This document shows positions 9,162 through 16,219 of a stretch of 38,667 nt of DNA, in pieces. The notes beneath the pieces were generated by a model that had not been told where the DNA came from, did no database searches, and saw only the letters and a program-made list of their open reading frames with translations. The stretch lies in the NCBI GenBank assembly GCA_913051785.1, contig CAJXCK010000010.1, forward strand, positions 1 through 38,667. Reading direction: 5' to 3'. The stretch's first letter is position 1. Every line of letters starts with the position of its first letter. The stretch comes from an uncultured Gammaproteobacteria bacterium. Lineage in GTDB: Bacteria; Pseudomonadota; Gammaproteobacteria; Pseudomonadales; Azotimanducaceae. A program made the translations under genes and the position numbers.

Positions 9162-9514
9162 GGGCCTATAGCTCAGTTGGTTAGAGCAGTGGACTCATCA
9201 AAATGGTGCGCCTGAGCTCGAAAGAGTCAGGATGAACGGGATGAATTCAAGGAAACCTTAGCCTGCGGATGAATATTCGGAGGTTGGCAACCTTGAGCCA
9301 AGCCGGCGGTGCACCGCCGGAAGGTGCAGAGACTACCTGAGGACTGGAGATTGAATCTCTGAGTGTCCTTAATGACAGGCTAGAGCGTCCCGCACCCAAA
9401 CGAAAGATTCTGGAAGGAATCAAGGCGTGGGTGATGAGATAGTCCGCACAACGTTGAAAGACGTTGATTATGTGAATCCATTGGTCCCAGGTTCGAGTCC
9501 TGGTGGGCCCACCA
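9162..9514 (+). tRNA. tRNA with CAT anticodon, probably tRNA-Ile2 (lysidine type), split by a group I intron
   Basis: The exons are 9162-9198 and 9475-9514. Joined, they form a 77-nt cloverleaf: acceptor GGGCCTA with TGGGCCC; D arm GCTC/GAGC; anticodon stem GTGGA with TCCAT; loop CTCATAA with anticodon CAT; T arm CCAGG/CCTGG; and an encoded CCA (9512-9514). The intron lies right after the third anticodon base. I assign isoleucine (AUA codons, C34 modified to lysidine by TilS) because the arms and the ATTGGTC variable region resemble Ile2 more than elongator Met, because the tRNA follows rpoD as in Pseudomonas (memory), and because tRNA-Ile(CAU) carries the intron in Azoarcus. Elongator Met remains possible. 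Confidence 0.9.
9199..9474 (+). ncRNA. Group I self-splicing intron in the tRNA anticodon loop
   Basis: The 276-nt intron folds by eye as a full group I ribozyme. P1 pairs the exon CAT (9196-9198) with guide GTG (9206-9208), with a U-G wobble at the 5' splice site. P2 is 9211-9219/9224-9231 with a GAAA loop. P3 is 9237-9241/9388-9392. P4 is 9247-9252/9291-9296, followed by an AAA joining segment. P5 is 9260-9264/9281-9285. P6 is 9297-9299/9323-9325 with a GC-rich P6a (9303-9309/9314-9320). P7 is GACTA 9331-9335 with TAGTC 9440-9444. P8 is 9393-9397/9429-9433. P9 is 9450-9455/9460-9465 with a GAAA loop. The last base is G9474. Layout and core match the Azoarcus tRNA-Ile intron (IC3 type, about 205 nt, from memory). 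An extra domain sits at 9336-9385. No endonuclease ORF is present. Confidence 0.92.
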
Positions 9515-9519
9515 AATTA

Positions 9520-9536
9520 CTAAAAAATTTTTTTAG
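9520..9536 (+). terminator. A-tract/T-tract after the tRNA, possible transcription end
   Basis: Just after the CCA end, CTAAAAAA is followed by a seven-T run and AG, which can pair as an A-T-only hairpin. It lacks the GC stem of a normal intrinsic terminator, so the call is weak. The remaining bases to 9600 show nothing else. Confidence 0.25.
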
Positions 9537-9600
9537 CTTACGACACTGCCTAGACCGCATGTCACTCTAATTTTTGAAAAAGATATTCGGTCTCTCCGTT

Positions 9601-10242
9601 CTAACTTAATATCTCAGTAATCAGTGATATTGCTGCGATTATAAGGATTGTTCCAAAGATTATGTCCAACTCAGCTGTTTTGTTGCCCAGAAGTGTTCGA
9701 AAGACTTTCAATGAAACCAAGAGACTAACTAATGCGTACCATCCCCCGTCTATGAGGCCTGCGAGGAAAGCAATAGTCCATGCAGTGGTGAGGGTAATGT
9801 CGGGCGGTATTGTAGAATTGAAAACTGCAAGAAAAAAGAAGGCAACTTTTGGGTTCAAAAAAGCGATAAGAAAGCCACTAGTGAATGCTCGAGTTTGATT
9901 TCGAAGGCCAGCTTTTTCATCCTCCCTTGATAAGAATGCGGGCTTAATTTTTTCTTTCATTCCCGCGGCAAACATAGATATTCCTAGATAGAACAAAAAG
10001 ATTACGGCGATAATCCGAATAATTGGCGAGAACTGCTCTAAGTCTGATTTAGAAAATGCGGTAACTCCAACCGCTAAAAAAGCATATATCGAAATAGCGA
10101 GCCCGTGTCCGAGAGAGGCTAGTAACCCAAGCTTTGTTTCCCCTTGAATAGCCGTCCTGGAAATCAGCGCCAAACTAGGTCCTGGGCTTGCGGCCCCAGC
10201 GATGAGCAAAAGGACTAGTACCAGCCATTGCTCCAGAGACAT
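9601..10242 (-). CDS. LysE/RhtB-family amino-acid exporter
   Basis: This 213-residue protein is strongly hydrophobic, with about six predicted membrane segments. It has the LysE/RhtB N-terminal signature AGAASPGPSLALISRTAI at roughly residues 16-33, and a central GFLIAFLNPKVAFFFLAVF segment with the Asn-Pro-Lys motif typical of the family. Members export amino acids such as lysine, homoserine or threonine across the inner membrane; the substrate cannot be told from sequence. The ATG at 10242 lies 9 bp after the glyS stop, so it is probably translated from the glyS transcript. Confidence 0.88.
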   Translation of the reverse strand: MSLEQWLVLVLLLIAGAASPGPSLALISRTAIQGETKLGLLASLGHGLAISIYAFLAVGVTAFSKSDLEQFSPIIRIIAVIFLFYLGISMFAAGMKEKIKPAFLSREDEKAGLRNQTRAFTSGFLIAFLNPKVAFFFLAVFNSTIPPDITLTTAWTIAFLAGLIDGGWYALVSLLVSLKVFRTLLGNKTAELDIIFGTILIIAAISLITEILS

Positions 10243-10251
10243 ATAAGCGGC

Positions 10252-11625
10252 TTACTCAGGCATATTATTAATATGGTTAAGCATAAAGTCTGCTAAGTCC
10301 TCCTCACTAACTCGCTCTTGTTTCATTGTGTCCCGATTTCTGATTGTGACTGTTCCATCTTGCTCGATCGTTTGAAAGTCTATTGTTATGCAGAAGGGCG
10401 TACCCGCTTCGTCGTGACGACGATAGCCTTTACCAATATTCCCTGTATCTTCATAAACGATTCGGCCAAGGCCTAGTCGTGATAGCTGTCGTTTTATCTG
10501 TCCCGCTTTTATTACGATGTCCTTGTTGTTTCGTTTTAGCGGCAGCACGGCTGCTTTGATAGGTGCTAAGTGAGGTTTGAACTGCATCACGATTCTTTCC
10601 GACCCGTCTTCTAGTGACTCCTTTTTGAAAGCCTCGTTCAGCACGGCAAGAACTCCACGATCAACTCCTGCAGATGGTTCAATTACAAAGGGGATTTCCC
10701 ACTTTTTCGTCTCAAGGTCATGCACTGCAAGTTTGTTGTTTGAGTCCTTGTTCTCTTTTACCTGTGCGTGGATTTCAAATTCTTCCTGATTTTTCGTATG
10801 CGAGCCTAAATCAAAGTCTGTTCTATTTGCGATGCCCTCCAACTCCTCTAGACCATGTGGAAACCGATACATAAGATCAGTTGTCGCTTTGCTGTAGTGC
10901 GCCAACTCATCCCCGGGAACCTCTAAGAGTTCTATCGAATCTTTTGGTATGCCTTGTCGTTCCCACCAGTCAAGACGATCAGCTACCCAGCGGTTATGCC
11001 ATTCTTCATCAGTGCCCGGTTTTACGAAAAACTCCAATTCCATCTGCTCGAATTCGCGAACGCGGAATATGAAGTTTCGTGGCGTGATCTCATTCCTAAA
11101 TGCTTTGCCTATCTGTGCGATTCCAAAAGGAAGTTTCGGAGAGGTTGAGTCCATTATGTTTTTGAAATTTGTAAAGATAGCCTGTGCGGTTTCTGGCCGC
11201 AGGTAGGCAAAGTTTTGGCCATCGGCAACGGGACCCACTTGGGTTTGAAACATCAGATTGAAGGGTCGCGGTTCTGTTAGTTCCTTACTACCGCAACTTG
11301 GACATACGTCACTCTCGAGGTGGTCCGCTCTAAATCTTGCTTTACAGTTCTTACAATCGACCAGAGGGTCGCTAAAAGTATCTTCATGCCCGGAGTGTCT
11401 CAAAGTCAGGGGATTGGTTAAGATTGCAGCGTCAAGTCCCTCGACATCGTCCCGATCATAGACCATTGATCTCCACCAGGCTGCCTTCAAATTATTTTTT
11501 AATTCAACACCGAGAGGACCGTAGTCGTAGACACCTTGTAAACCCCCATAAATATCGCTGGATTGAAATATAAAGCCTCTTCGCTTTGCGAGACTCACTA
11601 ACTCGTCCATATTTTCTGCGGTCAA
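10252..11625 (-). CDS. glyS: Glycyl-tRNA synthetase, single-chain alpha2 type
   Basis: This is a class II synthetase that charges tRNA-Gly. The [18 protein letters not shown] start, a zinc site with C91, C94, C108 and C111, motif 2 with FRNE (177-180) and motif 3 [10 protein letters not shown] identify the homodimeric, eukaryote-like form of about 460 residues. It is not the two-subunit GlyQ/GlyS enzyme found in most gammaproteobacteria. The start may be TTG at 11625 (AGGTAGAG upstream, 457 residues) or the ATG five codons later at 11610. It is divergent from the DUF1499 gene. Acquisition by horizontal replacement is plausible, but codon use is not obviously foreign. Confidence 0.93.
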   Translation of the reverse strand: MTAENMDELVSLAKRRGFIFQSSDIYGGLQGVYDYGPLGVELKNNLKAAWWRSMVYDRDDVEGLDAAILTNPLTLRHSGHEDTFSDPLVDCKNCKARFRADHLESDVCPSCGSKELTEPRPFNLMFQTQVGPVADGQNFAYLRPETAQAIFTNFKNIMDSTSPKLPFGIAQIGKAFRNEITPRNFIFRVREFEQMELEFFVKPGTDEEWHNRWVADRLDWWERQGIPKDSIELLEVPGDELAHYSKATTDLMYRFPHGLEELEGIANRTDFDLGSHTKNQEEFEIHAQVKENKDSNNKLAVHDLETKKWEIPFVIEPSAGVDRGVLAVLNEAFKKESLEDGSERIVMQFKPHLAPIKAAVLPLKRNNKDIVIKAGQIKRQLSRLGLGRIVYEDTGNIGKGYRRHDEAGTPFCITIDFQTIEQDGTVTIRNRDTMKQERVSEEDLADFMLNHINNMPE

Positions 11626-11780
11626 AATTCTCTACCTTTTTTGAAACTCTATGGTTCAGAATAAAAATCTTTATGGTAAGCGGTTCGGAGTTCCAGCTTG
11701 AGATTCGTGGGTATCTTTACCTTACAAGATTCCATCCAATGCGTAATAATAGGTCTGTTTTAGATCTAGAGATAGTAGGC

Positions 11781-12533
11781 ATGGGTGAAGGGGGAAAAAG
11801 GGGACCAAAGACGTGGGCGCTTGCCGTCCTTTATGCCGCTGCTTTCGGGACTTTACTTCTTCCGTTTGGCGCTCTAGGAACCCGGTTTGGAGCTTGGGAT
11901 TTTGGTGTCGGATTTATTTTCCTAGGGGCTGGAACATTGATTACCGCGATTGCCCTGATTGGCTCTGTTGTAGGCTTCCTGGTTGCAATAAAAAATTCTT
12001 CCGCGCTTGAAAGAAATGCCACTGTACTCGCGTTAATTGTAAGCTCGTTGGTCCTCTCAGTAGTAGGAGTCCAAGTGGGAAGCGTCGCGTCAGTTCCACC
12101 CATTCACAACATAAGTACTGACATTGTTGATCCTCCCCAATTTCGGAAGTTGATTGCGGAGAGAGTTGAAAGTGGCGCGAATCCTCTTGTTTACGATTCG
12201 GAAGTGCTCGGTCCGCAGCAGCAGTTGGCGTATCCATGGATAACAACTAAAACCTTGAATGGCACCATTAGCGATAGGGCAAAAGAAGCGGCTGAAATCG
12301 TTCAGAATATGGGCATGGACCTCGCCTCTCTGGACGTGGTCGATGGTGTAATAGAGGCTACTGATACGACGTTCTGGTTTGGCTTTAAGGATGATGTCGT
12401 TATTCGGATAAGGCCCATTGAAGCATCTAAGGTTCTAGTCGATGTACGCAGTATCTCGCGTGTTGGACAGTCGGATCTCGGCGTGAACGCGCGGAGAATC
12501 ACCGAGATACTCGCCGGGTTTAAGAATAAATAA
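11781..12533 (+). CDS. DUF1499 membrane protein
   Basis: The predicted 250-residue product has three hydrophobic segments in its first 120 residues, then a soluble domain. That domain contains ATDTTFWFGFKDDVVIRIRP and VDVRSISRVGQSDLG, both hallmarks of DUF1499, whose function is unknown. The frame is open back to 11586, but that part overlaps the start of glyS on the other strand and lacks family features; ATG 11781 puts a charged N-terminus directly before the first membrane segment. ATG 11739 is an alternative. It converges with the yfcE-like gene 12 bp downstream. Confidence 0.8.
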   Translation: MGEGGKRGPKTWALAVLYAAAFGTLLLPFGALGTRFGAWDFGVGFIFLGAGTLITAIALIGSVVGFLVAIKNSSALERNATVLALIVSSLVLSVVGVQVGSVASVPPIHNISTDIVDPPQFRKLIAERVESGANPLVYDSEVLGPQQQLAYPWITTKTLNGTISDRAKEAAEIVQNMGMDLASLDVVDGVIEATDTTFWFGFKDDVVIRIRPIEASKVLVDVRSISRVGQSDLGVNARRITEILAGFKNK

Positions 12534-12545
12534 GCAGTTTCTACT

Positions 12546-13028
12546 TTAAAAAAGCTGTATCTCAGCTGATATGGTTTTCAGATCCACGATGCCTATGGCG
12601 TTGCGACCCTCCATCATCCCGGCGCTTTCTCCAGGGTTAAAGAAAAGCGTCCCATCTATTTGTTCTTTTCGATAACGATGAGTGTGGCCATGTATCGCGA
12701 GGTCTTGCCCGTTTAAGTGCCCCTCAAACTCGAGTGGGTCGTGGACAACGATAATGTCCCTCTCCTTCCAATTCAGCAACAAGGGTGGGTCTTGAAAGTA
12801 AAAGCCTCTGGCCTCTATTTCTTGCTCTAAGCCAGCACGTTCTTGGTCATTGTTACCAAAAACTCCATATAGCGGAGCTTGAAGATCTTTAAACTGAGTT
12901 AAGACTTTAGGTTGAGTAATATCTCCTGTGTGAATTACCTTCTCAACTCTGGAGATGTTAAAAAGCTCGATGACTTTTTTTACGTTTTTTATGTTGTTGT
13001 GGGTATCACTGACAATTCCGATTCGCAT
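12546..13028 (-). CDS. YfcE/MJ0936-family metallophosphoesterase
   Basis: This 160-residue calcineurin-like phosphoesterase has the metal-binding motifs in order: SDTHNN (7-12), HTGDI (33-37), GNND (58-61), VVHDP (94-98) and HGHTHRYR (113-120). Small proteins of this family hydrolyse phosphodiesters in vitro; the cellular substrate is generally unknown. The length is usual. It is separated from the thiolase gene upstream by a strong terminator-like hairpin, so it probably has its own promoter in the short stretch 13029-13044 or beyond. Confidence 0.87.
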   Translation of the reverse strand: MRIGIVSDTHNNIKNVKKVIELFNISRVEKVIHTGDITQPKVLTQFKDLQAPLYGVFGNNDQERAGLEQEIEARGFYFQDPPLLLNWKERDIIVVHDPLEFEGHLNGQDLAIHGHTHRYRKEQIDGTLFFNPGESAGMMEGRNAIGIVDLKTISAEIQLF

Positions 13029-13044
13029 CGTTTTCTAGTTCCTC

Positions 13045-13081
13045 AAAATAATAAGCCGGCTTCTAGCCGGCTTATTATTTT
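13045..13081 (-). terminator. Strong palindromic terminator between the thiolase and yfcE-like genes
   Basis: A perfect 16-bp inverted repeat (13045-13060 and 13066-13081) surrounds the five-base loop TTCTA. The GCCGGC core is flanked by AT-rich arms ending in four Ts on either strand, so it can end transcription in both directions. It lies 24 bp after the thiolase stop on the minus strand, so ending the DUF35-thiolase transcript is its likely job. Confidence 0.85.
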
Positions 13082-13105
13082 GGTTAGTCGAGATTATTAG
13101 TTGAT

Positions 13106-14251
13106 CTAGCTAGCCTTCTCTAGAACATGAATCCCGCAGGCGCTACCAAGTCCTATTACGTGAGTAAGGCCGATTTTTGCACCCTCAACCTGCCTGGCTC
13201 CAGCTTCTCCTCTCAAATGCGTGCTGACCTCATAAATATTAGCTATACCTGTAGCTCCTAGAGGGTGTCCTTTTGATAACAGTCCTCCAGATACGTTTAC
13301 TGGAATTCTTCCCCCAAGGGCTACGTCGCCATCATCAATCAACTTGCCAGCTTCACCATCCCCACATAGCCCCAAATTTTCGTAATGCAGAATTTCTGCA
13401 GTTGCGAAACAGTCATGCAACTCCACTAAGTCGACATCTTCAGGCCCTATACCTGCCATTTCATATGCGGCCTTCGCTGCCTTGCGAGTACAAGAGTTGA
13501 CGTCGGGCATTACCAAGTCCCTTTCTTGCCATGGGTCGGACGTCAATACGGAAGCGCGGACCTTTATGGCCCTCTTCATCAGCCCAAGCTCCCTCGCTTT
13601 GGACTCTGAGCAGATCACCGCGGCGGCAGAGCCATCAACATTTACTGAACACATCAGCTTCGTATTGGGATATGAGATCATTTCAGCGTTCATAACCTCT
13701 TCAAGCGGGGTTTCTATTTGATACATAGCCTTAGGGTTCAAAGTTGAGTGGTGATGGTTCTTAACAGAGACCTTCGCAAACTGCTCAAAGGTGGTTCCAT
13801 GTTTTCTCGCATGCTCCATTCCTGCCTCAGCAAATACGGCGGGCATGGTGCCAGATCCTAATAGGCCCTCTTTGGGTATGCCCGTTTTGCCTCCTGCCCC
13901 ACCGAGTAGTCCCTTGCCCATTTGTTCTACCCCGACCGCGAGCACGCAGTCGTACAATCCTGCTTTGACTGACGCCCAAGCTTCTCTGAAGGCTGTCGCG
14001 CCTGTTGCACAGGCGTTTGAGACGTTTACAACTGGTATCCCGGTTTGACCTATTTCCTGCAGCACTCTTTGTCCGACCATAGCAGAAGCTTGGCCCAGGT
14101 TGCCGCAATACAACGCTTCCATATCTTGGATTTGAAGACCGCAGTCATCGAGGGCCATTAAGGCTGCCTCAGCTCCAATTTGGGGAACCGTTTTATCAGG
14201 AAATCTCCCAAACTTAATCATGTCTACGCCGACAATATATGCATCTGTCAT
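13106..14251 (-). CDS. Thiolase-family protein (SCP-x/lipid-transfer-type acetyl-CoA acyltransferase)
   Basis: This 381-residue protein has the thiolase fold with the nucleophile C81 in SNACATGATAF, a mid-C-terminal HDCFA, the catalytic-histidine motif KGHPLGATG, and GLGSACG near the end. This pattern is that of the SCP-2/SCP-x-like branch rather than classical FadA or PhaA. It probably cleaves or forms a carbon-carbon bond in acyl-CoA substrates. The gene follows a DUF35 zinc-ribbon gene by 33 bp, a pairing often seen for this branch, where the DUF35 protein binds the thiolase as a partner. The exact substrate is not recognisable. Confidence 0.88.
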   Translation of the reverse strand: MTDAYIVGVDMIKFGRFPDKTVPQIGAEAALMALDDCGLQIQDMEALYCGNLGQASAMVGQRVLQEIGQTGIPVVNVSNACATGATAFREAWASVKAGLYDCVLAVGVEQMGKGLLGGAGGKTGIPKEGLLGSGTMPAVFAEAGMEHARKHGTTFEQFAKVSVKNHHHSTLNPKAMYQIETPLEEVMNAEMISYPNTKLMCSVNVDGSAAAVICSESKARELGLMKRAIKVRASVLTSDPWQERDLVMPDVNSCTRKAAKAAYEMAGIGPEDVDLVELHDCFATAEILHYENLGLCGDGEAGKLIDDGDVALGGRIPVNVSGGLLSKGHPLGATGIANIYEVSTHLRGEAGARQVEGAKIGLTHVIGLGSACGIHVLEKAS

Positions 14252-14284
14252 TTTAATACTCCGTTTACTATTTCGATAAAAACT

Positions 14285-14701
14285 CTAAGAAGCTGGCTGG
14301 AAAAAGTAAGACAAGTAAGAATTGCCTTCTTGATCTTTTCTGCCCAGCGCGTCTGCGAATATCACCTCTACCGGCATGTCAAACTCGATCGATGCGGGAT
14401 CAGGATCAATGTTAATAAGGTTCCCTTTTATAGCCGTGCCATCTTCCAAATCCACTATGGCGCTTATATAGGGAACGTCAATTCCCGGAAACGATCTGTA
14501 GACAATTGAATACGAGTACAGCTTTCCCCTCGTAGGAAGAGTCGTCGTAGACATTTGATCACGAGCTCCACATTTCGAACAGGTAGCTCTCTCTCCCAAA
14601 AATGTTGCACCGCAGGATCCGCATTTGTAGCCTTCAAGATAAGGCTCTCCTTCGTCAGGAATTTTTATATACGGTACCGCGGGAAGTGGCTTAACTTTCA
14701 T
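14285..14701 (-). CDS. DUF35 zinc-ribbon/OB-fold protein, acyl-CoA-associated
   Basis: This 138-residue protein has an N-terminal zinc ribbon (C27, C30, C41 and C44) followed by an OB-fold domain containing GKLYSYSIVYRSFPG and PYISAIVDLEDG. DUF35 proteins usually sit next to thiolase-like enzymes and form complexes with them, probably to channel acyl-CoA. Here the gene is first in a two-gene operon with the thiolase. The short gap to gatB (14702-14771) shows no clear terminator. Confidence 0.88.
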   Translation of the reverse strand: MKVKPLPAVPYIKIPDEGEPYLEGYKCGSCGATFLGERATCSKCGARDQMSTTTLPTRGKLYSYSIVYRSFPGIDVPYISAIVDLEDGTAIKGNLINIDPDPASIEFDMPVEVIFADALGRKDQEGNSYLSYFFQPAS

Positions 14702-14771
14702 TACGAATTCCCCTAATTTTCCCCTTATATTGCGTACTGTTTATATCTTTTTTTGCTGATGATATACAGCC

Positions 14772-16217
14772 TCACCCCTTTTTAATTTCTCCTTGAATGA
14801 TTTCGTTGACTTCTTTTGGATTAGCTGCGCCTTTTGTTTTCTTCATTACTTGTCCCACGAGAAACCCAAGTACTTTTTGTTTGCCCTTAAGTAATTCTGC
14901 TAATTGAGTCGGATGCTCTTTCAGAATATCCAAAACGATATCCTTTAGCCCATCAGTTCCACCTATCTGTCTCAAACCCATCTCATCAATGCGATCATCG
15001 ATCTCAGGTATTTCTGGTGGTGTCTCGCAAAACGCTCTGAACAGCTTTTTTCCTGATGTCGAAGATATAGTTCCGTCATCAATTCGAATCAATATCTCAG
15101 CCAACAAAGATGGTAAAATGGGAGTTTGATCAAAACCGAGACCTTTCTCGTTTAAAAGGCTCGAAAGGTTGCTGTTAACCCAGTTGGCTGACAGCTTTGG
15201 AAGTCCAGATGCTTTTGCTAATTCCTCGAAAAAATCTGACTTGCTTCGATCGACACTTAATTGTTTCGAGTCGTAACCGCTGAGCCCGAACCTGCTCTGA
15301 TAATTTTTTTCTCTTTGCTGCGGCAGTTCTGGTAGTTCAGATTTAATCTTTTCAATTTCTTCGCGGCTGAGAACTAAAGGCAATAGATCTGGGTCTGGGA
15401 AGTATCGATAATCTTCGCTGAGTTCCTTTGAACGCATAGACCGCGTTTCGTCTTTATCGGGATCAAAAAGCCTTGTTTCGCGGACAATTTCTCCACCATC
15501 TTCTAAAACATCAATCTGTCTCTCTATCTCGAGTTCGATCGCTCTTTCCACAAATTTGAAAGAGTTGATGTTCTTTATCTCGGTTCTTTCTCCTAGCAAT
15601 GAATCTCCCTTCTGACGAACAGAGACGTTGGCATCACATCTCATACTTCCTTCAGATAGGTTCCCGTCGCAAATACCGATAAAGGTGGCAAGGTTATGGA
15701 TCTGTTTAAAATATTCTGAGGCTTCTCGGGCCGATCTGATATCTGGTTCCGAGACTATCTCAAGCAAAGGCGTGCCGGTGCGATTTAGATCTACGGCCGT
15801 TCTTCCCTGAAATAAGTCGTGGATAGATTTCCCCGCATCCTCCTCTAAGTGCGCCCTAGTAATTCCTATTATCTTCGTTGCACCCGCTTCGTCCGTAATT
15901 TTGATGCTTCCTCTTCCCACTATAGGATTTTCGAATTGGCTAATTTGATAACCCTTCGGCAGGTCAGGATAAAAGTAGTTTTTTCGGTCGAAAATTGATA
16001 TTTCGTTGATTTCAGCTGAGATAGCGCACCCAAATTTAACGGCCATTTCCACCGCTTTTTCATTGAGCACTGGTAAAGACCCTGGAAGCCCGAGATCTAT
16101 CTCACAAGTGTTCTCATTTGCGAGGGAGCCATATTCGTTGCTTGCTCCTGAAAAGATTTTACTAGTGGTTGCTAATTGGACGTGCACTTCGAGCCCAATC
16201 ACTGTCTCCCACTCCAT
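14772..16217 (-). CDS. gatB: Aspartyl/glutamyl-tRNA(Asn/Gln) amidotransferase subunit B
   Basis: GatB is the kinase/transamidase and tRNA-binding subunit of GatCAB, which turns Asp-tRNA(Asn) and/or Glu-tRNA(Gln) into the amide form. The 481-residue protein begins MEWETVIGLEVHVQL, then has KNYFYPDLPKGYQISQ, VDLNRTGTPLLEIVSEPD and SMRCDANVSV, and ends in a YqeY-like tail of about 150 residues. The open frame extends 17 codons into gatA; I choose ATG 16217, two bases after the gatA stop, because it matches the family start. It is last in gatC-gatA-gatB. Confidence 0.97.
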   Translation of the reverse strand: MEWETVIGLEVHVQLATTSKIFSGASNEYGSLANENTCEIDLGLPGSLPVLNEKAVEMAVKFGCAISAEINEISIFDRKNYFYPDLPKGYQISQFENPIVGRGSIKITDEAGATKIIGITRAHLEEDAGKSIHDLFQGRTAVDLNRTGTPLLEIVSEPDIRSAREASEYFKQIHNLATFIGICDGNLSEGSMRCDANVSVRQKGDSLLGERTEIKNINSFKFVERAIELEIERQIDVLEDGGEIVRETRLFDPDKDETRSMRSKELSEDYRYFPDPDLLPLVLSREEIEKIKSELPELPQQREKNYQSRFGLSGYDSKQLSVDRSKSDFFEELAKASGLPKLSANWVNSNLSSLLNEKGLGFDQTPILPSLLAEILIRIDDGTISSTSGKKLFRAFCETPPEIPEIDDRIDEMGLRQIGGTDGLKDIVLDILKEHPTQLAELLKGKQKVLGFLVGQVMKKTKGAANPKEVNEIIQGEIKKG

Positions 16218-16219
16218 CT

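Noticed and set aside
9199-9474. Possible small protein, such as a homing endonuclease, inside the intron
   Set aside because: No frame of useful length is open in the 276 nt, and conserved RNA helices account for most of the intron.
11586-11780. N-terminal extension of the DUF1499 gene back to 11586
   Set aside because: It overlaps the glyS start on the other strand, is not membrane-like or family-like, and ATG 11781 sits directly before the first membrane segment.
13827-14108. Arginine-rich ORF antisense-frame to the thiolase
   Set aside because: It is a frame-shifted reading of the thiolase gene on the same strand; its composition reflects the codon pattern only.
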